DNA of 64,000 nucleotides from NCBI RefSeq assembly GCF_029867415.1, contig NC_081183.1:142057097-142121096 (forward strand), read 5' to 3'. Shown one piece after another: positions 1-11,934 of this stretch. The notes beneath the pieces were generated by a model. It saw only the letters and a list, made by a program, of their open reading frames with translations. It was not told where the DNA came from and did not search any database. Within the stretch, counting starts at the first letter, position 1. Every line of letters starts with the position of its first letter. Origin of the DNA: Vicia villosa (taxonomy: Eukaryota; Streptophyta; Magnoliopsida; Fabales; Fabaceae). A program made the position numbers and the translations under genes.

Positions 1-950
1 AAGGTCAATAGAATCAAGTCAGAATATTGAAGAATCAAATCAGAATATTGAAGATTCAGCAGTTTCTAATTTAGGAGATAAATTAGGAAACTTGTGATTG
101 AAGACCTTTCTTTTAGCAAAAGATATCTGCAGATTTGTAACAGCTAGTAGTGTTGCGATATGTAAGCCCAAGTCCAATTGGGAATAGGTTATAAATAGAA
201 ACCTTTATAACCTAGTTTGATATAGAAAACCGTGTCTACAAAAGATGTAGTCATTAGGGTTTCTATAGGTAGACCACCTAGGCTGTGGGATGGCTGCCAT
301 GTCCTTCTCGAAACCTATAAGTAAGAGAAGTTATTGTTCTCACTCGAAACCTGTAGGTAAGAGTTGAGTATTTTGTTCATGATTGAAGTTGTGAAGCAAG
401 ATCAAGTTAGTGTTCATTGTTAATTGTTTAAATAGTTGTTGCAGGGTTGTAACAGTTAGGTATCACTAGGGAGTGAGCAGAGGTTCTCTTGTCTTAGATG
501 GAGTTCTAAGATAAAGGTTGCATTGGGTAGTGACTAGGTAAACCAGAGGTTGTTTATCTGTAAACCAGAGGTTGTTTACATAAAATAGTACTACTGATAG
601 TGAAATATTCTTCCTGGCTCGGTAGCCCCCATAGTAGGTAGTTAAACCGAACTAGGTTAATAATTCATTGTGTTATTTATCTTCTGAAATGTATTGTCTG
701 TTCAGTCTTGGATGTTGTAACGTCGCGTATAACATCAGGTTCAGGTTTGATAGCTGATCCATTTACAGAACCAATGAAGTTTACAATCTGGTTATGTTGA
801 CTAAACAAACATGATCCCAGTACTCATGGACTCCTTCTTAGGGGTAATTAAAAATTGGGGATCTTTCTGTTCTGCCTTTGCTAAGTTAATAACAGATCAG
901 ATGTATTGACATCATGATTGACATTCTGAGTCTGTCATACCAAAATTTCA
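1..950 (+). mobile_element. SIRE/Maximus-like LTR, 5' part outside window
   Basis: The stretch ends in ...AATTTCA directly before a tRNA-iMet primer-binding site and contains a TATA box (TATAAATA at 190-197). It matches in order, with divergence, the SIRE-like solo LTR at 46411-47414: the TTTCTAATTT..GGAGAT block, the TTATAAATAGAA promoter, and the end CATACCA.AATTTCA. By that alignment the window opens roughly 180 bp inside the LTR. No coding sequence is seen. Family assignment is by resemblance and by the PBS, not by a search. Confidence 0.7.
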
Positions 951-952
951 AT

Positions 953-964
953 TGGTATCAGAGC
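953..964 (+). other. primer-binding site (tRNA-iMet type)
   Basis: TGGTATCAGAGC follows the LTR end after a 2-nt spacer. This is the usual plant initiator-Met tRNA primer site of Copia and many Gypsy elements, and it fixes the LTR 3' boundary at 950. Confidence 0.85.
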
Positions 965-2867
965 AGGCATCCTTTCTGTTTCTGGATGAGATCCATGAGG
1001 GATACTTTCTGGTTGTGCTGAAGGTAGAAGATTGTTTGAACAAGAAGTGTTCATATTGTATGGTCCCTTGAAGTGGAGGATGGACCTATATATGGAGGAT
1101 TGGACCAACCTAACTAGAGCTGTTGGTGCTGGTATAAAGGAGAGCTAAATCCAAAGACTTCATGCGGGAGTGAAGAATTTGAATTGAACTAATTAGCCTG
1201 TATCTATGTACAGAGAAGAAACGTATCAAAACCTTCATGCGGGAGTGAAGATGTTGATAAGGTAACCTCTGTATCTATGTGATTTTATCAGGTCAGGAAG
1301 TTGGTTAGGTCTAGTCTGTTGCTTGGTGTAGAAGTAAGCATTGTGCAAAGTTGAGTTGCAGTCAATCCTTGGATGTCATGCTTACAATTGATTCATGGAG
1401 TAAGCATTGTGTGAATTCTGTTGAAGTATGGCTATTTTCCGCTACATAGCCTCTAGTGCAACCCCTATTGTATAGGAAAGATTCTAGGGTTATTTATATT
1501 CAACAGAATGTATGGCAGAACTTTACAGCTATAATTAAAGTGTCAAAGATAATTGAGTAATCTCTCAAGTCCATTCATAATGGCATGGTTTATTAGAGCT
1601 GTTGAATATCAACTGATCAATGATATTCATAATCATCTACAAGTGTGAACCTTGAAGAATTTCAAGGCTGGAGTGTTCCTAGAAGGAGGAACAGATGTCC
1701 TACCGGATGTTGGGACATTAGTACTGGTATGCAGTAGCTGAAGAACAGATGTTCTGGTGCTAAACTAATGTAGTGTGAGAACATTGGTTTGGAACCTACT
1801 CCTGGTCTAGAAGAGGAGACATCTGATTATAAGTTGATCAGGACACGATCAACATGTGCTTCTACTCCAAATCCTATTTTATGGGAGGTTAGAAGTAAAA
1901 GCTCAGTGCCAAAGAAAACTCATGAAGGTATTTTTAAATCAATATGAGCATACATCTGGTATTTTCCTCTGATCAAAGGAACCAGATATGTGAATTTTCA
2001 TTCAAAACCATAGAGCAGTTGTTAGAGCTGAATACTGTGTCTCAACCACAGTGAAATATGATCAAGAATGTTTACTGCCCTAGTTGTTATCCAGAAAGGG
2101 TAGTGTTATTTGGAATCAAGGAAGTCAGATGGCTCAAAAGAATCTGACTAATTTAGTGTTATGTCATGACTAAGTCTGTTCCAGAAACCTAAATGAGGGA
2201 ATCTCCTCTATATGTACAAACTATGGCATCCATCAGCTCAAAATTAGAATGAAAGTCTAAAGAAAAGCTTATTGAGATGCTGGCTATTCTATTCCTTGAT
2301 ATGTCTGGATGTTGCTGATAATTGCACTCTTTTGTTTCCACCCCAAGTGCTATGAATTAGATGTTAGAGATGTTAACCAAGAACCATGAAGGATGATGTC
2401 ATATCAGATGTTACAACATCATCTCAAGATCCTCAGTTTCTTTTTGTTGTGTTTGCCAAGAGAAAAATATATAAGTGTGAAGAGGTAATCAGTCAGAATG
2501 ATCTAGTGTGAGTAGTAAATTCTAACTAAGTAACTAATAAAGTACTTTGACGGGAGACTTAGTACCTATTAGATGAGAAGTCCTTCCAGTTATGTATTCA
2601 AGGACTAGTGTGAACTAAAGGTCCGTGTTCACCGTTATCTTCACAAGTTTAAGAAGTGTGGCAATGGTATCTGGTGAAGCATACTGATTCTGTTAAATAT
2701 CTTGATGGGAGCTGGATATTTTGCAATGTCTGTATGAAAAGCTCAGACTTATCAGCTGAAGATTGATTTATGGTTATACAATCATAGTTTCTTCTACTTC
2801 AAGTTGCAGAGTGTGGCAATCCGAATCTTGTGTAGCAAGTAAACTGAAGTTTCTAAATTTGGAAACT

Positions 2868-4035
2868 CACTGCAAGAAAATAAGGGTTTTACGACACAAA
2901 AATTGTGACAATTACTTGATAACTGTCGTAACTCTAATATAGAGACGCGTGTCACGATGGTATACACCTACCGTCCTTACATTTTTTAAAAATTATTAAA
3001 TATAACGATGATTACATAACTACCGTCCTAGAAATCAGTTAACGACGGTTTAAAAACCGCCCTAAATTATATGTTACGACAGTACATTAACCGTCGCCCA
3101 CCAAACCAAATAGCCATTAGTTTTATCTGATTGATCATTATTGTTTATGGCTCAAACTAGCCATGCCATAAGTTTGCTACGTTAATTTTTTTGAGCATGT
3201 GACCAATAATGTCAAATGGCGGTGCCATGTCAGAGAGAAGGTTTCAGGTATGGGCTACAGGGAGAATCATGCTTGGGTATGGGGCTTATACTTAATCAAG
3301 TCCTAGCTGACAGTAGAAGGGAAGGAGTTGTGGAATGATCTTCATTCAGTATTGTAGGGTGTTCACTTGGTTTAGCTGTGGTGTGATCTTCGTTCAGGAA
3401 TGATCTTCGTTCAGTATTGCAGGGTGTTCACTTGGTTCAGCTGTGGTGTGATCTTCGTTCAGGAATGATCTTCGTTCAGTATTGCAGGGATGTTAAATCA
3501 AGTTTTTAGGATGTTATACTTTGATTTCTTCATTTAGTTCAATGTCAAAAACTAATGTTTGTACTCAAATGAAAGTTATTGATATTCTGGTAAAAGATGT
3601 GTTGTTATTATGATTTTCTTATAAATTCATCATTTTAGCGGGGGTTATAACCTCCCGTAGGTTGTTTTAAACCGTCACAATTAGCGATAAAAATGAAACA
3701 ATAAATCATATTCACAACGATTTGAACCGTCGCAATCTATAAATAAAACAAAAATTCACGACGGTTTGTACCGTCGCAATCAATAATGAAAACAAAAAAC
3801 AAACAAAAATTCATGACGGTTGGTAACAGTCGTAATATTTAGTTTACGTCAGTTCCCTACCCGTCGTGAGTGTGAACGACGGTTGGTGTGACGGTTTTGA
3901 CAACCATCGCGAAACAGCCTGGGGACGCACGTTTCTGCGACGGTACAACAACCGTCATAGTTAGTAATTTGTGGCGCTTTTAACCGTCATAATCTGCCAA
4001 AATAACCGTCGCTATCTGCCAATTTTCTTGTAGTG
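2868..4035. mobile_element. non-autonomous CACTA (En/Spm) element
   Basis: The element starts CACTGCAAGAAAAT and ends ATTTTCTTGTAGTG, an inverted terminal repeat of the CACTACAAGAAAA class. It is flanked by the 3-bp target duplication ACT (2865-2867 and 4036-4038), as expected for CACTA. Both subterminal zones are studded with direct and inverted copies of an ACCGTC/GACGGT motif, the usual transposase-binding architecture of this superfamily. It is 1,168 bp long and has no transposase ORF, so it is non-autonomous. It sits inside the SIRE-like interior and is therefore younger than it. Confidence 0.93.
3332..3488. repeat. 65-bp tandem repeat inside CACTA
   Basis: About 2.4 copies of a 65-bp unit begin at 3332, 3397 and 3462, each opening with GGAATGATCTTC. 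Copies two and three are nearly identical and copy one carries a few substitutions. The array fills the central, non-subterminal part of the CACTA element. Confidence 0.85.
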
Positions 4036-5036
4036 ACTGTGGCAAATTCCAAATGAAGGGTGCTTCAAGGACGAACATCAAAGATGTCCTAAATTTGTAT
4101 ATCTCAATGGGAGTAAGAGAGTATGAAGATCAGCAAAGACAATGTTATTCTGCTTCTAATCAAATGGAAAGTCTTTCAAAGACTAATCTTTAAGCCAAAA
4201 GAATAATGTCACACAAGATGTCAGAACATAACTCAAGACATGTCTATTCTTAAAGACCAGCAAGGATTATTCTTTGTCTTAACATCTAAAAACATGTATT
4301 GATGGTGTGTATCACTTGTTCTGACTTAGTGCATGTTCCAACCTATGCACAAGTTCACCTAATGCAGTTCTTCTTCAAATAACATCTCTTGATCACGACT
4401 TAAATAAAAGTCCAGGTATGTTGTTTAAAATTGCTCAGGTTTCTAGAGTCTTTTCCGTTTCATACTTTTGAGTCTTTTTTGAGTCTCTCATGTTCTTCTT
4501 TTGGATATAAGTAATTTCTAGAGTCTAGGTTATGTTTGTCAAATTATGACAAGCATAGGGTATAAGGGTAGTGTTCAGACATTGTTTAGTCTGAGGTCAT
4601 TCTTTACATTTGTTTTGTAAAGAGTAGAGTCTTGTTTCGTGTCATGAACACAAATTGTTTCTTGTGTTCTAAGTCATTCTATAGAGACATGTTATCTCTA
4701 TGGATAGTCAGAGTTTTTGAGTTTTGATGTCTGACGAACTTATGTCTTGGGTGATGTCAACATCACAATGTGCTATTATCCTGGAATAATGTCTAGGAAT
4801 GTGCATGTGAAGTTTGAAAAAGCGACATTATTGTCTAAAGTGGCAGTTCAGACGTAATGTGGATTAGAATGGGTAGGTTCTGATCTTGATGTTAGTAATA
4901 TGTTCTGGCAATACATAATTACTCTCATGATGAAGACTTCACTAAGTGAGTATGACTATGAAGACAAAAGTTTTATTATCTGATCAATATAGCTAGAGAC
5001 AAGGAGGATCCGTCTAGTTCAAAGAGTGTTAATCGT

Positions 5037-6039
5037 TGTTATGTGTTTTGACAGATTTCTTCTAGAAGTTGTGACATTTTACACCAGAACATCCTGACAG
5101 TTCATACTGGTTTTAAACCTCGAAAGATTTGATTGAAAAATATGAGAATCTAGAATATTCAGATAATCATTACACGCACAGACAATCAAGGGATGGGTAG
5201 GACAAATGCATATTATTTTATGTTTTTAGAAAAAAAAAATCTTTGAGATTTCTTCTAGAAAACTAATATTTTATTTGATTTTATTTGTTCCTAATTTATG
5301 AAAAGATCTTAATTTGTGAAAAGATCTTGCAGCTGTTTTTGAGAAAAGAGAAGATTGGATTCATATTAAAGTCTAAGCCCATTCTGCAAGTATCTATAAA
5401 AAGGAACTTTGGAAACCTAGTTTGCCTAGCTTTCTTGGAAGGAAAACCGAGGGTGCAATAAAGGTTGCTATTTTGGATGTCTCTAAAGCTCTTCGTGTTT
5501 TTTGTTCTTTTGTGTCACTCATGTATCTTCTGATACATTGACGTGGACGTGTGTTCTCATTCTTGAAGCTTTTAAGCAAGAGAGTTGAGTGTTGTTCTTG
5601 ATCAAAGCTTTTAAGAAAGATCAAGTATTTTTCTTAGTTAGGGTGCTTAACTAAGTATTTTGTTTATTGGAAAGTGTAATCTTTCTACTTGGGTTCCCTT
5701 AGTCACAGGGTGTGTGACTGTTTTATCACTGTGGTGATTGGAAGTAGGATGGTGATTTCTCAGGTCTAGATGTTGACTTCTAGGAAGAAGTAGCTTTGGG
5801 TAGTGATTAGGCGATAAGTTGTAAACTAGGGTGTTTAGCTTTGAAATAATACTGCTGATAGTGAACTTCTTTCTTGGCTTCGTAGCACCCAGATTAGGTG
5901 TTGCTTGCACTGAACTGGGTTAACAATTTATTGTGTTATTTATCATTCTGTCATTTACTTTTAGTTTTGATAAGTGTGATGTAAGTCAGCAGATGTTATA
6001 ACATCTGTCTTGACATCTGTTATAAGTGCCAGAATTTCA
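5037..6039 (+). mobile_element. second, diverged SIRE-like LTR
   Basis: This block has the same order of landmarks as the LTR at 1-950: a TATA-type CTATAAAAAGG near 5394, the AATA.TACTGCTGATAGTGAA block near 5848, ACTGGGTTAACAATTTATTG near 5914, and an end in CCAGAATTTCA at 6039. Divergence from the first LTR is high, so the two may be an old LTR pair or two related elements. The start at 5037 (TGTTATG after a purine-rich stretch) is an estimate. Confidence 0.55.
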
Positions 6040-7700
6040 TAAACCTTCGGTTTCCTTAAAAACCGAGGGACAACATAATCACATTTTACTATAAAAGCAC
6101 TTGTTAAATAGATTTTACCCTAATCTTAACTTATATGTTTGCCACCCCAAACTAGTAGGCATCATTCTTTAGGATGGATTGTAAGACAGAAAAATCTTCA
6201 ATGTTCTTCTACCCTTGAACAAAATATTTTTTTCTGCCCTTGCAATCTATCTCACATAATGGTATTGATGTTGTATTTTTGGAACAACTCTCTGTTAAAG
6301 AGTGTTGGAAAAGTTCCCTATGGTAGATTGCAAGTGCAGAAAATAATTCAAGCTTCCAAGTTAAACAAAGAAGGTTGTTCAACCTTTAAAATAATATATG
6401 CAACAAAATATGGAATTGCAGCGATGATGATGAATCTGGGTTTTTTTAATATTCTGTGTAAACAATGTAATGTTTTAAAAAAATTAGATATCATTCACCT
6501 CGATTTTATTATAAAACTGAGGGGCTTATTTATTTTATCTTATTTTTCCATTGAAAATATAAAATACATTTCCTCTCGTTTTTTTTTTTAAAACTGAGGG
6601 AACATGTTACACCGCTACAACAACAAATCTCTATTCTACATTCTTAAAGGAATAACACTCAAGATATTGCCAAGACATCAATCCACAACAAACTATCTAC
6701 ATACACCATTATATATATTTCTAGTCAAAGCATTTGCCTTGATAACATTTGCTCAAAATAATGAAATCTTGGAACTTAAAGAAGCTTGGAAAAGTTCTCT
6801 ATGATGGATTGCAAGTGCAGAAAAATCATTTTCCAAATTTGAAACAAATAATTCCTTACTTGGGGTAGATAGCTCGTTAAAAGTTGATTGCATGCAGTCC
6901 ATAGAACTTAAAAATAATTAGCACAAAATCTATCCAACAGGATCATGATTAGAGCAAAGATGTGTTATTCTCCAAGAACAACAACTACTATGATAACACT
7001 ACATTTGTTGTAATAATGTAATTTAATATTCTGTGTAAACAATGTAATGTTAAAAAAACTTATACACCTTTTACCTTGATTTTTTCAGAAATCGGGGGAA
7101 TAGTTTTGGCATGATAATTGAGAATAATGATCAGCATCATTAAACAAATATGTGTCGTCAATTTCATGAGTATCATTGCTCAAGGCACTCCCATTAGTGA
7201 TCTGCGTGAAACCTAACAAACATCCATTATAAAAAGCATTATGAATATCAATAATTGTTAATAAAACATATAACATGAAAATTTTGAAGCGTAAAAAACT
7301 CAGTAAAGTTCTCTACAATGGATTGAAAGAGCAGAAAATAAATTGTGTTTAAGGTTTATGTTCTTCAAGAATCAATTTTTTTTACGGTGTGCATCAATAA
7401 TCATATATTCATTCATTTAACTAACTATTTTCTTGTTTTACATCAAAAAAAAATTAATACAAAAGGGATCTGGAATATATTGCATCCAACATTTTATCTT
7501 CTCCGATATTTCAATGAAACGAGGATCTAACATCTGATCTTCACCGACAGTGAAGATGATGAATCAGTTTTAAATTTTGTTATATATATTTATAGAAATA
7601 TTCTGTGTAAAAAATAATATTATGGGTAAACAATTAAATTATAAATATTTTGTAGTTAGTAATGAATTTTAAAAAAATATCAAGCATACCCCTCAATATA
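6040..7700. repeat. AT-rich decayed transposon sequence with hairpins
   Basis: No gene is supported. The stretch contains five variants of a CCTCGRTTT-spacer-AAACYGAGGG hairpin (near 6045, 6499, 6572, 7074 and 7688). It also has three diverged copies of an AAAGTTC.CTA.G.TGGATTG..AG.GCAGAAAA block (near 6307, 6790 and 7307) and three of ATTCTGTGTAAACAATGTAATG (near 6450, 7028, 7600). This looks like overlapping relics of one element family with palindromic subterminal motifs. Confidence 0.4.
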
Positions 7701-8440
7701 TTAATAAACCGAGAGGTTTGATGCGGTAGTTTTGACATACCTCTCCCAGAGCCAAGATAGCCAAAAGTGAGCACCCTTCATAGTCCTAAACTCCTCCTTC
7801 ACTTGCTCATTAGTAACCCCCAAGTTTTGTACTACAGTCATACGTGCAGTCTCCTGACTAATGATAAGAGCAGTGAAGAAACTACCTCCTAGAAGAATAT
7901 GGAACAAAAAAGAGACATCATCAAATATAATTGTCATCTCACCAAATAGAAGATGGAAGAAAGATGTATCCTAGTGCCATAGCTCAACAAAGAATGTGAA
8001 TAGTTGACTGTCGAGTATGGTTAGCCAACAATACACCAATGGAAGGAGACCGCAATCCTCAACAATCGCCTTCACCTTCGGTGGCTTCACGACATATGAG
8101 ATTTTCTTTAGCTTCAACCCGTGAGTGGACACTTTTAATAGAATTCGGCGTTGTAACAAATGAAGTAAAAACCATCGGTTAATTTCAAAGTATCAATGAT
8201 AAATAAAGTCACATCATTGGCATATCATATGCATACCTCGCCATATCATAATTTGGATGCCACATTATCCGCATATCCAGTGAGCACAGAACAATCATTG
8301 GGCCCACGAGGAAATCCTTCATCAGTGTGTATCGACGGCTCTATCGAAGCCGAAGCAGTGACCCCTATCTCAACAGGAGGAGTAACCTTCATATCATCCA
8401 TAGCAGGTGCCTCACTAGTCGTATGCGGCGTATGCGCCTA
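7701..8440 (-). pseudogene. plant mobile domain (MAIN-like) pseudogene remnant
   Basis: Reading leftwards on the minus strand, pieces of a plant mobile domain protein appear in the same order as in the fuller copy at 17805-19900. They are an acidic N-terminal piece whose antisense lies at 8250-8440, then a piece containing LKVSTHGLKLKKI (7971-8159), then MTIIFDDVSFLFHILLGGSF (7878-7937), which matches the MTVTLDDVHALFHLP core of the family. PMD proteins are related to Arabidopsis MAIN/MAIL1 and are often carried by transposons. Pieces lie in different frames with stops between them, and the C-terminal part (the region after IYEHFP in the other copy) is missing. It is not functional as read. 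Confidence 0.7.
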
Positions 8441-8820
8441 AATAGTTGTTTGTGGAGTAACCTCTGTAGTAATCGGAGCCTCTGACTCAGAAGGATGAGG
8501 CACATTTGTCGTCTCTAAAGGATGAGACACCATATGCACGTCATCTTGAACCGGTGCCTAAACCTCAACTGGCTCATCATCATCTCTCGTCTATTCAGAA
8601 GTAAATCTAGATCCTCCATGTCGGGTAGTGCGGGATGCACAAAACTGAAAATGATCAGCCATACGCCTCCTGTGAGAACCGGTCGAGGCTACTCTCCCTG
8701 CCCGAAGGTGCGAGTCATCTACATCACCTTGTCTCGCTCGAGCCGCCGCAACAACTTTAGTTTTATCACGCTATCGAGAAGCAATTGTCTCACCGGATCC
8801 TCTAGTTATCACATAAAATA
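8441..8820 (-). pseudogene. probable N-terminal/leader part of PMD remnant
   Basis: Low-complexity sequence whose antisense is rich in Glu, Val and Arg codons, in the same position relative to the PMD core as the repetitive acidic N-terminus of the 19314-19679 exon. No continuous frame survives. Assignment is by position and composition only. Confidence 0.35.
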
Positions 8821-8839
8821 AAACAAAATTATTTAACCT

Positions 8840-9150
8840 ACCGAATTTTTCAAAAAATATGCTACCTTTTTGAAGATTTCTGAATTTAAAAAAAAAAAAA
8901 AACCAATACCATTATGAATTTTTACCGGATTTTTCTACTAGAAAAATGTATGCATTTTTAACGGATATTTTCACAAATTTGGAAAAATGTATGCATTTTA
9001 CCAGATATTTCTAAAAACCCATAAATATGTAAGCATTTTTACCGAATTTTTAAAAAAATTCAAAAAAATATGTGCATTTTAATCGAATATATCCAAAAAT
9101 AAGTAAAAATGCATGAAAAATCTAAATAACACTAAAAAATGCATTTAAAA
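8840..9150. repeat. subterminal-type repeat array next to PMD remnant
   Basis: Several degenerate copies of an AAAAATGTATGCATTTTTACCGGATTTTT-like unit lie upstream of the PMD remnant (near 8925, 8950, 8990, 9030 and 9065). The layout mirrors the AAATTTCCGGTA arrays that flank the PMD gene in the MULE at 17266-20347. This suggests a second PMD-carrying MULE, but no target duplication was found. Confidence 0.45.
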
Positions 9151-9470
9151 CTCATACCTATTGGTCCTAAATTATAAATGTCCGATAGTCTGTATGGAAA
9201 ATCGTGAAATTGCCAGAGGTTTTGAAAAAAATCGAAATACAACAATGTTTTTGTGAAATGACTTTTAAAAATTTTATATGATTAAAATAATAATTACATA
9301 GAGGTTGTGGGGGTGCCTGAAGTAATTGGGATGTCAGATAAAATCTCTAAAAACTCATAGGCTTGTTATCACAAAGCCCAATCCACATCTCTGTGAAGAG
9401 GCCCATCATACACTAAAGACTCCCTGTGAAATTGTATCACAAACCATTTGGAATTCGCACTCATATCAAC
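9151..9470. other. intergenic; no feature seen, probable promoter side of bL12m
   Basis: No ORF, repeat or RNA gene is supported here. It lies directly upstream of the bL12m leader and should hold its core promoter, but no clear TATA box at a fixed distance is visible. Confidence 0.3.
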
Positions 9471-10009
9471 TTGTCGGAGAAAGCAAAACCCGGCCGGCAA
9501 AATCAGGCGGAGCATCGTCGCAGGAAGGAAAGGTGAGAAGGTTCGTTATTTTTCCGTCTTTAATTTACCCGTTTTACCTTCCAGTCTCCTTGTAGTTACA
9601 TCATAACCGACTAATTTGATTTTTAGGGTTTAGATTTCAGCATGTACTTTGCCTGTAATGACACATTTCATGTGAATTGGAATATCAATTAGGAGTGGTT
9701 ACTGAAATTGGATGTAGTTTGAATTTGATGTTTCATGTTTTTAGCTTTCTCTGCTATGTTCATGATGAAATGAACCAATTTGATGCCATATTTATAGTCT
9801 ACAATGCTTTCGAAAGGGCATAAACTGTTTGTTTGTTTGTTTGTTTGTGTCAATGTAGTGCAAATCTGGTTTCTGTTTTATTTCATATAGCTTGCTGCTC
9901 AGCTTTTGACTGTAGGGATGTTGTTTCAGGGTGCAGATCAGATAGTGCTTGCGTGTTAAAACTGCGTTGTTTTTCCGATAATTAGTCACCATTTTGATTG
10001 AATAAAAAC
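9471..10009 (+). other. bL12m 5' UTR with probable intron 9533-9929
   Basis: A GC-richer leader (about 9471-9532) ends in GAAGGAAAG followed by GTGAGAAG, a good plant 5' splice site. T-rich sequence then runs to TTGTTTCAG at 9921-9929, a good 3' splice site. This gives a 397-bp intron in the 5' UTR, followed by about 80 nt of leader before the ATG at 10010. The transcript start is not determined; the intron is inferred from splice consensus and base composition. Confidence 0.55.
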
Positions 10010-10582
10010 ATGAGGATTACCACGTTTTCAAGATATATTCGCCGTCTCCCTCGGCCTAGAGCATTTGTGCCTCTGCAATCTCGAGCCTTCCAGCCTGATG
10101 TTGCTACTAGAGATTCTAATGCCAGGCCGATTAAGTACAAAATTCCTCAATCTTATGACCCTTATGGCCCTAGACCTCCACCTTCAGACAAAATCGTCCA
10201 GCTTGCGGAACGTATCGCAGCGCTATCGGAGGAAGAACGCGGTCATATTATGCCTACTTTGTCGGAAAGATTAAAGCTTCCGAAGCTGGAGCCGATTTCA
10301 ACTGAAGGCATGGACTTGGGTTCGGAAGGCGGTGCTGGGCCAAAGGTTGAGGAGAAAAAGGCAGAGAAGACGGCTTTTGATGTCAAGTTAGAGAAATTTG
10401 ATGCTGCTGCAAAGATCAAGGTGATTAAGGAGGTGAGAGCATTTACTAACTTGGGATTGAAAGAAGCTAAAGATCTTGTTGAAAAGGTACCAACTGTTCT
10501 TAAACAAGGAGTCACAAAAGAAGAGGCTAATACTATTATAGAAAAAATAAAAGCCGCCGGAGGAGTCGCAGTTATGGAGTAG
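10010..10582 (+). CDS. mitochondrial large-subunit ribosomal protein bL12m (L7/L12)
   Basis: A single uninterrupted coding exon of 190 residues. Residues 1-27 are Arg-rich without acidic residues, a typical mitochondrial targeting peptide. Residues 60-90 ([19 protein letters not shown]...) match the bL12 N-terminal dimerisation region, 91-118 are a charged hinge, and 119-190 are the conserved C-terminal domain: [20 protein letters not shown], the [11 protein letters not shown] helix and the final AAGGVAVME. In ribosomes bL12 forms the flexible stalk on uL10 that recruits and activates translational GTPases; here it would act in the mitochondrial matrix. The open frame extends upstream only to a TTG at 9998, so the first ATG at 10010 is the start. 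Codon use and the full-length frame argue for a live host gene, the only one clearly seen in this window. Confidence 0.95.
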   Translation: MRITTFSRYIRRLPRPRAFVPLQSRAFQPDVATRDSNARPIKYKIPQSYDPYGPRPPPSDKIVQLAERIAALSEEERGHIMPTLSERLKLPKLEPISTEGMDLGSEGGAGPKVEEKKAEKTAFDVKLEKFDAAAKIKVIKEVRAFTNLGLKEAKDLVEKVPTVLKQGVTKEEANTIIEKIKAAGGVAVME

Positions 10583-10860
10583 GTTTTTCAGTTGTTGGAT
10601 TATTAGCGTAGATCACAAATTTTTCTTGATGGCCAATGTGTTTTTATGTTACCATATGCATGATGAATTAATGGTTAGAAGAAATTTCTCAGGGGATGAA
10701 GTGGATTTAAACTTTGAGAACTGATTGTTGGATAATCTGTTTGAATAAAAAAAATTCTTAGTCTGAGTTTTTCTGGGTAATCATACTCTCACTTGTAACT
10801 GTTGTTTTAGTTTGACATTTGTAATAGTCACATCTACTTTTACAAATGAAAATTTTCTGG
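10583..10860 (+). other. bL12m 3' UTR region
   Basis: AT-rich sequence after the TAG stop. A near-canonical polyadenylation signal (GAATAAAAAAAA) lies near 10743 and T-rich downstream sequence follows. The cleavage site is not determinable. Confidence 0.45.
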
Positions 10861-11930
10861 AACTGTAGGGAAAATTGTGAATGGAATTTTCATTTAAGTT
10901 ATTTGAGAATCTTGTGGTTGATATGCCAAACTTTTTGGTCTTCTAGTTCTATGTAGATTGATGATCTACTTATCTAGAGTTGTGCCTTTATTTTTTGTTA
11001 CACAGCTTTTAATCTAGGCTTCTTCATTCTTCTGGTTATCAATGTTTTTTTTTTGACATAGTTCTTTCAGATTATTTCAGTATGGCTTTTTAACTTGGGG
11101 CACGTAGATTCTGAGTTGGAATTTGAGTGTCACCTTATGATTTGTTGATTGCTGAATAATGAAGGATGACTTGAAATCTGAGTATCATATAGAACACAGT
11201 CTTCTTTTATCGATGGTTATCTGCTGATAAAATTTTCTTTTCTTTTCTGCTGTCTTGTGTCTGTCAAATAGGGAATCGATACTCTTGTGAGATGAGGTCG
11301 ATGAAATCTCCCCCTTCGATTGAAAAGAAAAGAAAATAGGTTTACAGTGAAATAAATGGAGAAAGGAGATTTGCCAGGGGAGATTAGAAAACATGTGAGA
11401 CATTTTGAGAGAATCCATTCTCTTGTCAAATGGTTAGGTTAGATTAAATTGTGTTCAGAAATGGGCCTTGTTTGCCTACTAGATCTCCACAATTTATTAA
11501 CTTTTTGCCTACTAGAGCTCCACAATAAATTGGTGTCTTGAGAAGAAAATTGAATTTTTGAGACTTGACAATAATAATGTCAATCAATTAATATATGGTT
11601 TTTAGGCAGTTTTTGTTGGAACATCAATTCAGGGCTTAACATGGGGAGTATTTATGTTGGGGTTTTTTCTTCTATGCATAACAAATATTTGTGAGAGACA
11701 CAACACAAACTTACCAAAAATCCTAATGAATTTTCATTGTTGTGTATTGGTAAATAATTGATGGAATGGAATGGAACATATGGAATCTACTCCGTCCAAT
11801 TTTTTATTTTTTGTTCCATTCAATTTGGGGTGTATGTAATGGAATGAGATATTTAAAAAAAAAAACCAAACAAGGGATTGAGATCTATATTTTATTCCGC
11901 TCTGCTCCATTATGTTCCATCAATCCAAAA
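10861..11930. other. intergenic; possible small inverted-repeat element near 11740-11920
   Basis: No convincing coding sequence. ATTGATGGAATGGAATGGAACATA near 11758 is mirrored by ATTATGTTCCATCAATCC near 11908, an imperfect inverted repeat about 170 bp apart that resembles a MITE. No target duplication could be assigned. Confidence 0.3.
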
Positions 11931-11934
11931 ATGG

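Larger units (their letters stand above)
965..5036 (+). mobile_element. non-coding interior of SIRE-like element
   Basis: About 2.9 kb of retroelement interior remains once the CACTA insertion at 2868-4035 is removed. No gag, protease, RT or integrase motif is visible and stops are dense in every frame. A short hairpin motif, CTTCATGCGGGAGTGAAG, occurs twice (1158-1175 and 1233-1250). The segment ends in a purine-rich stretch before a second LTR-like block. It is either a decayed autonomous element or a non-autonomous derivative. Confidence 0.5.

Noticed and set aside
6139..6591. 150-codon open frame
   Set aside because: Lies in AT-rich repeat sequence with internal hairpins, has no family resemblance, and repeated non-coding blocks run through it.
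10243..10515. Minus-strand frame opposite bL12m
   Set aside because: Shadow of a clearly coding frame.
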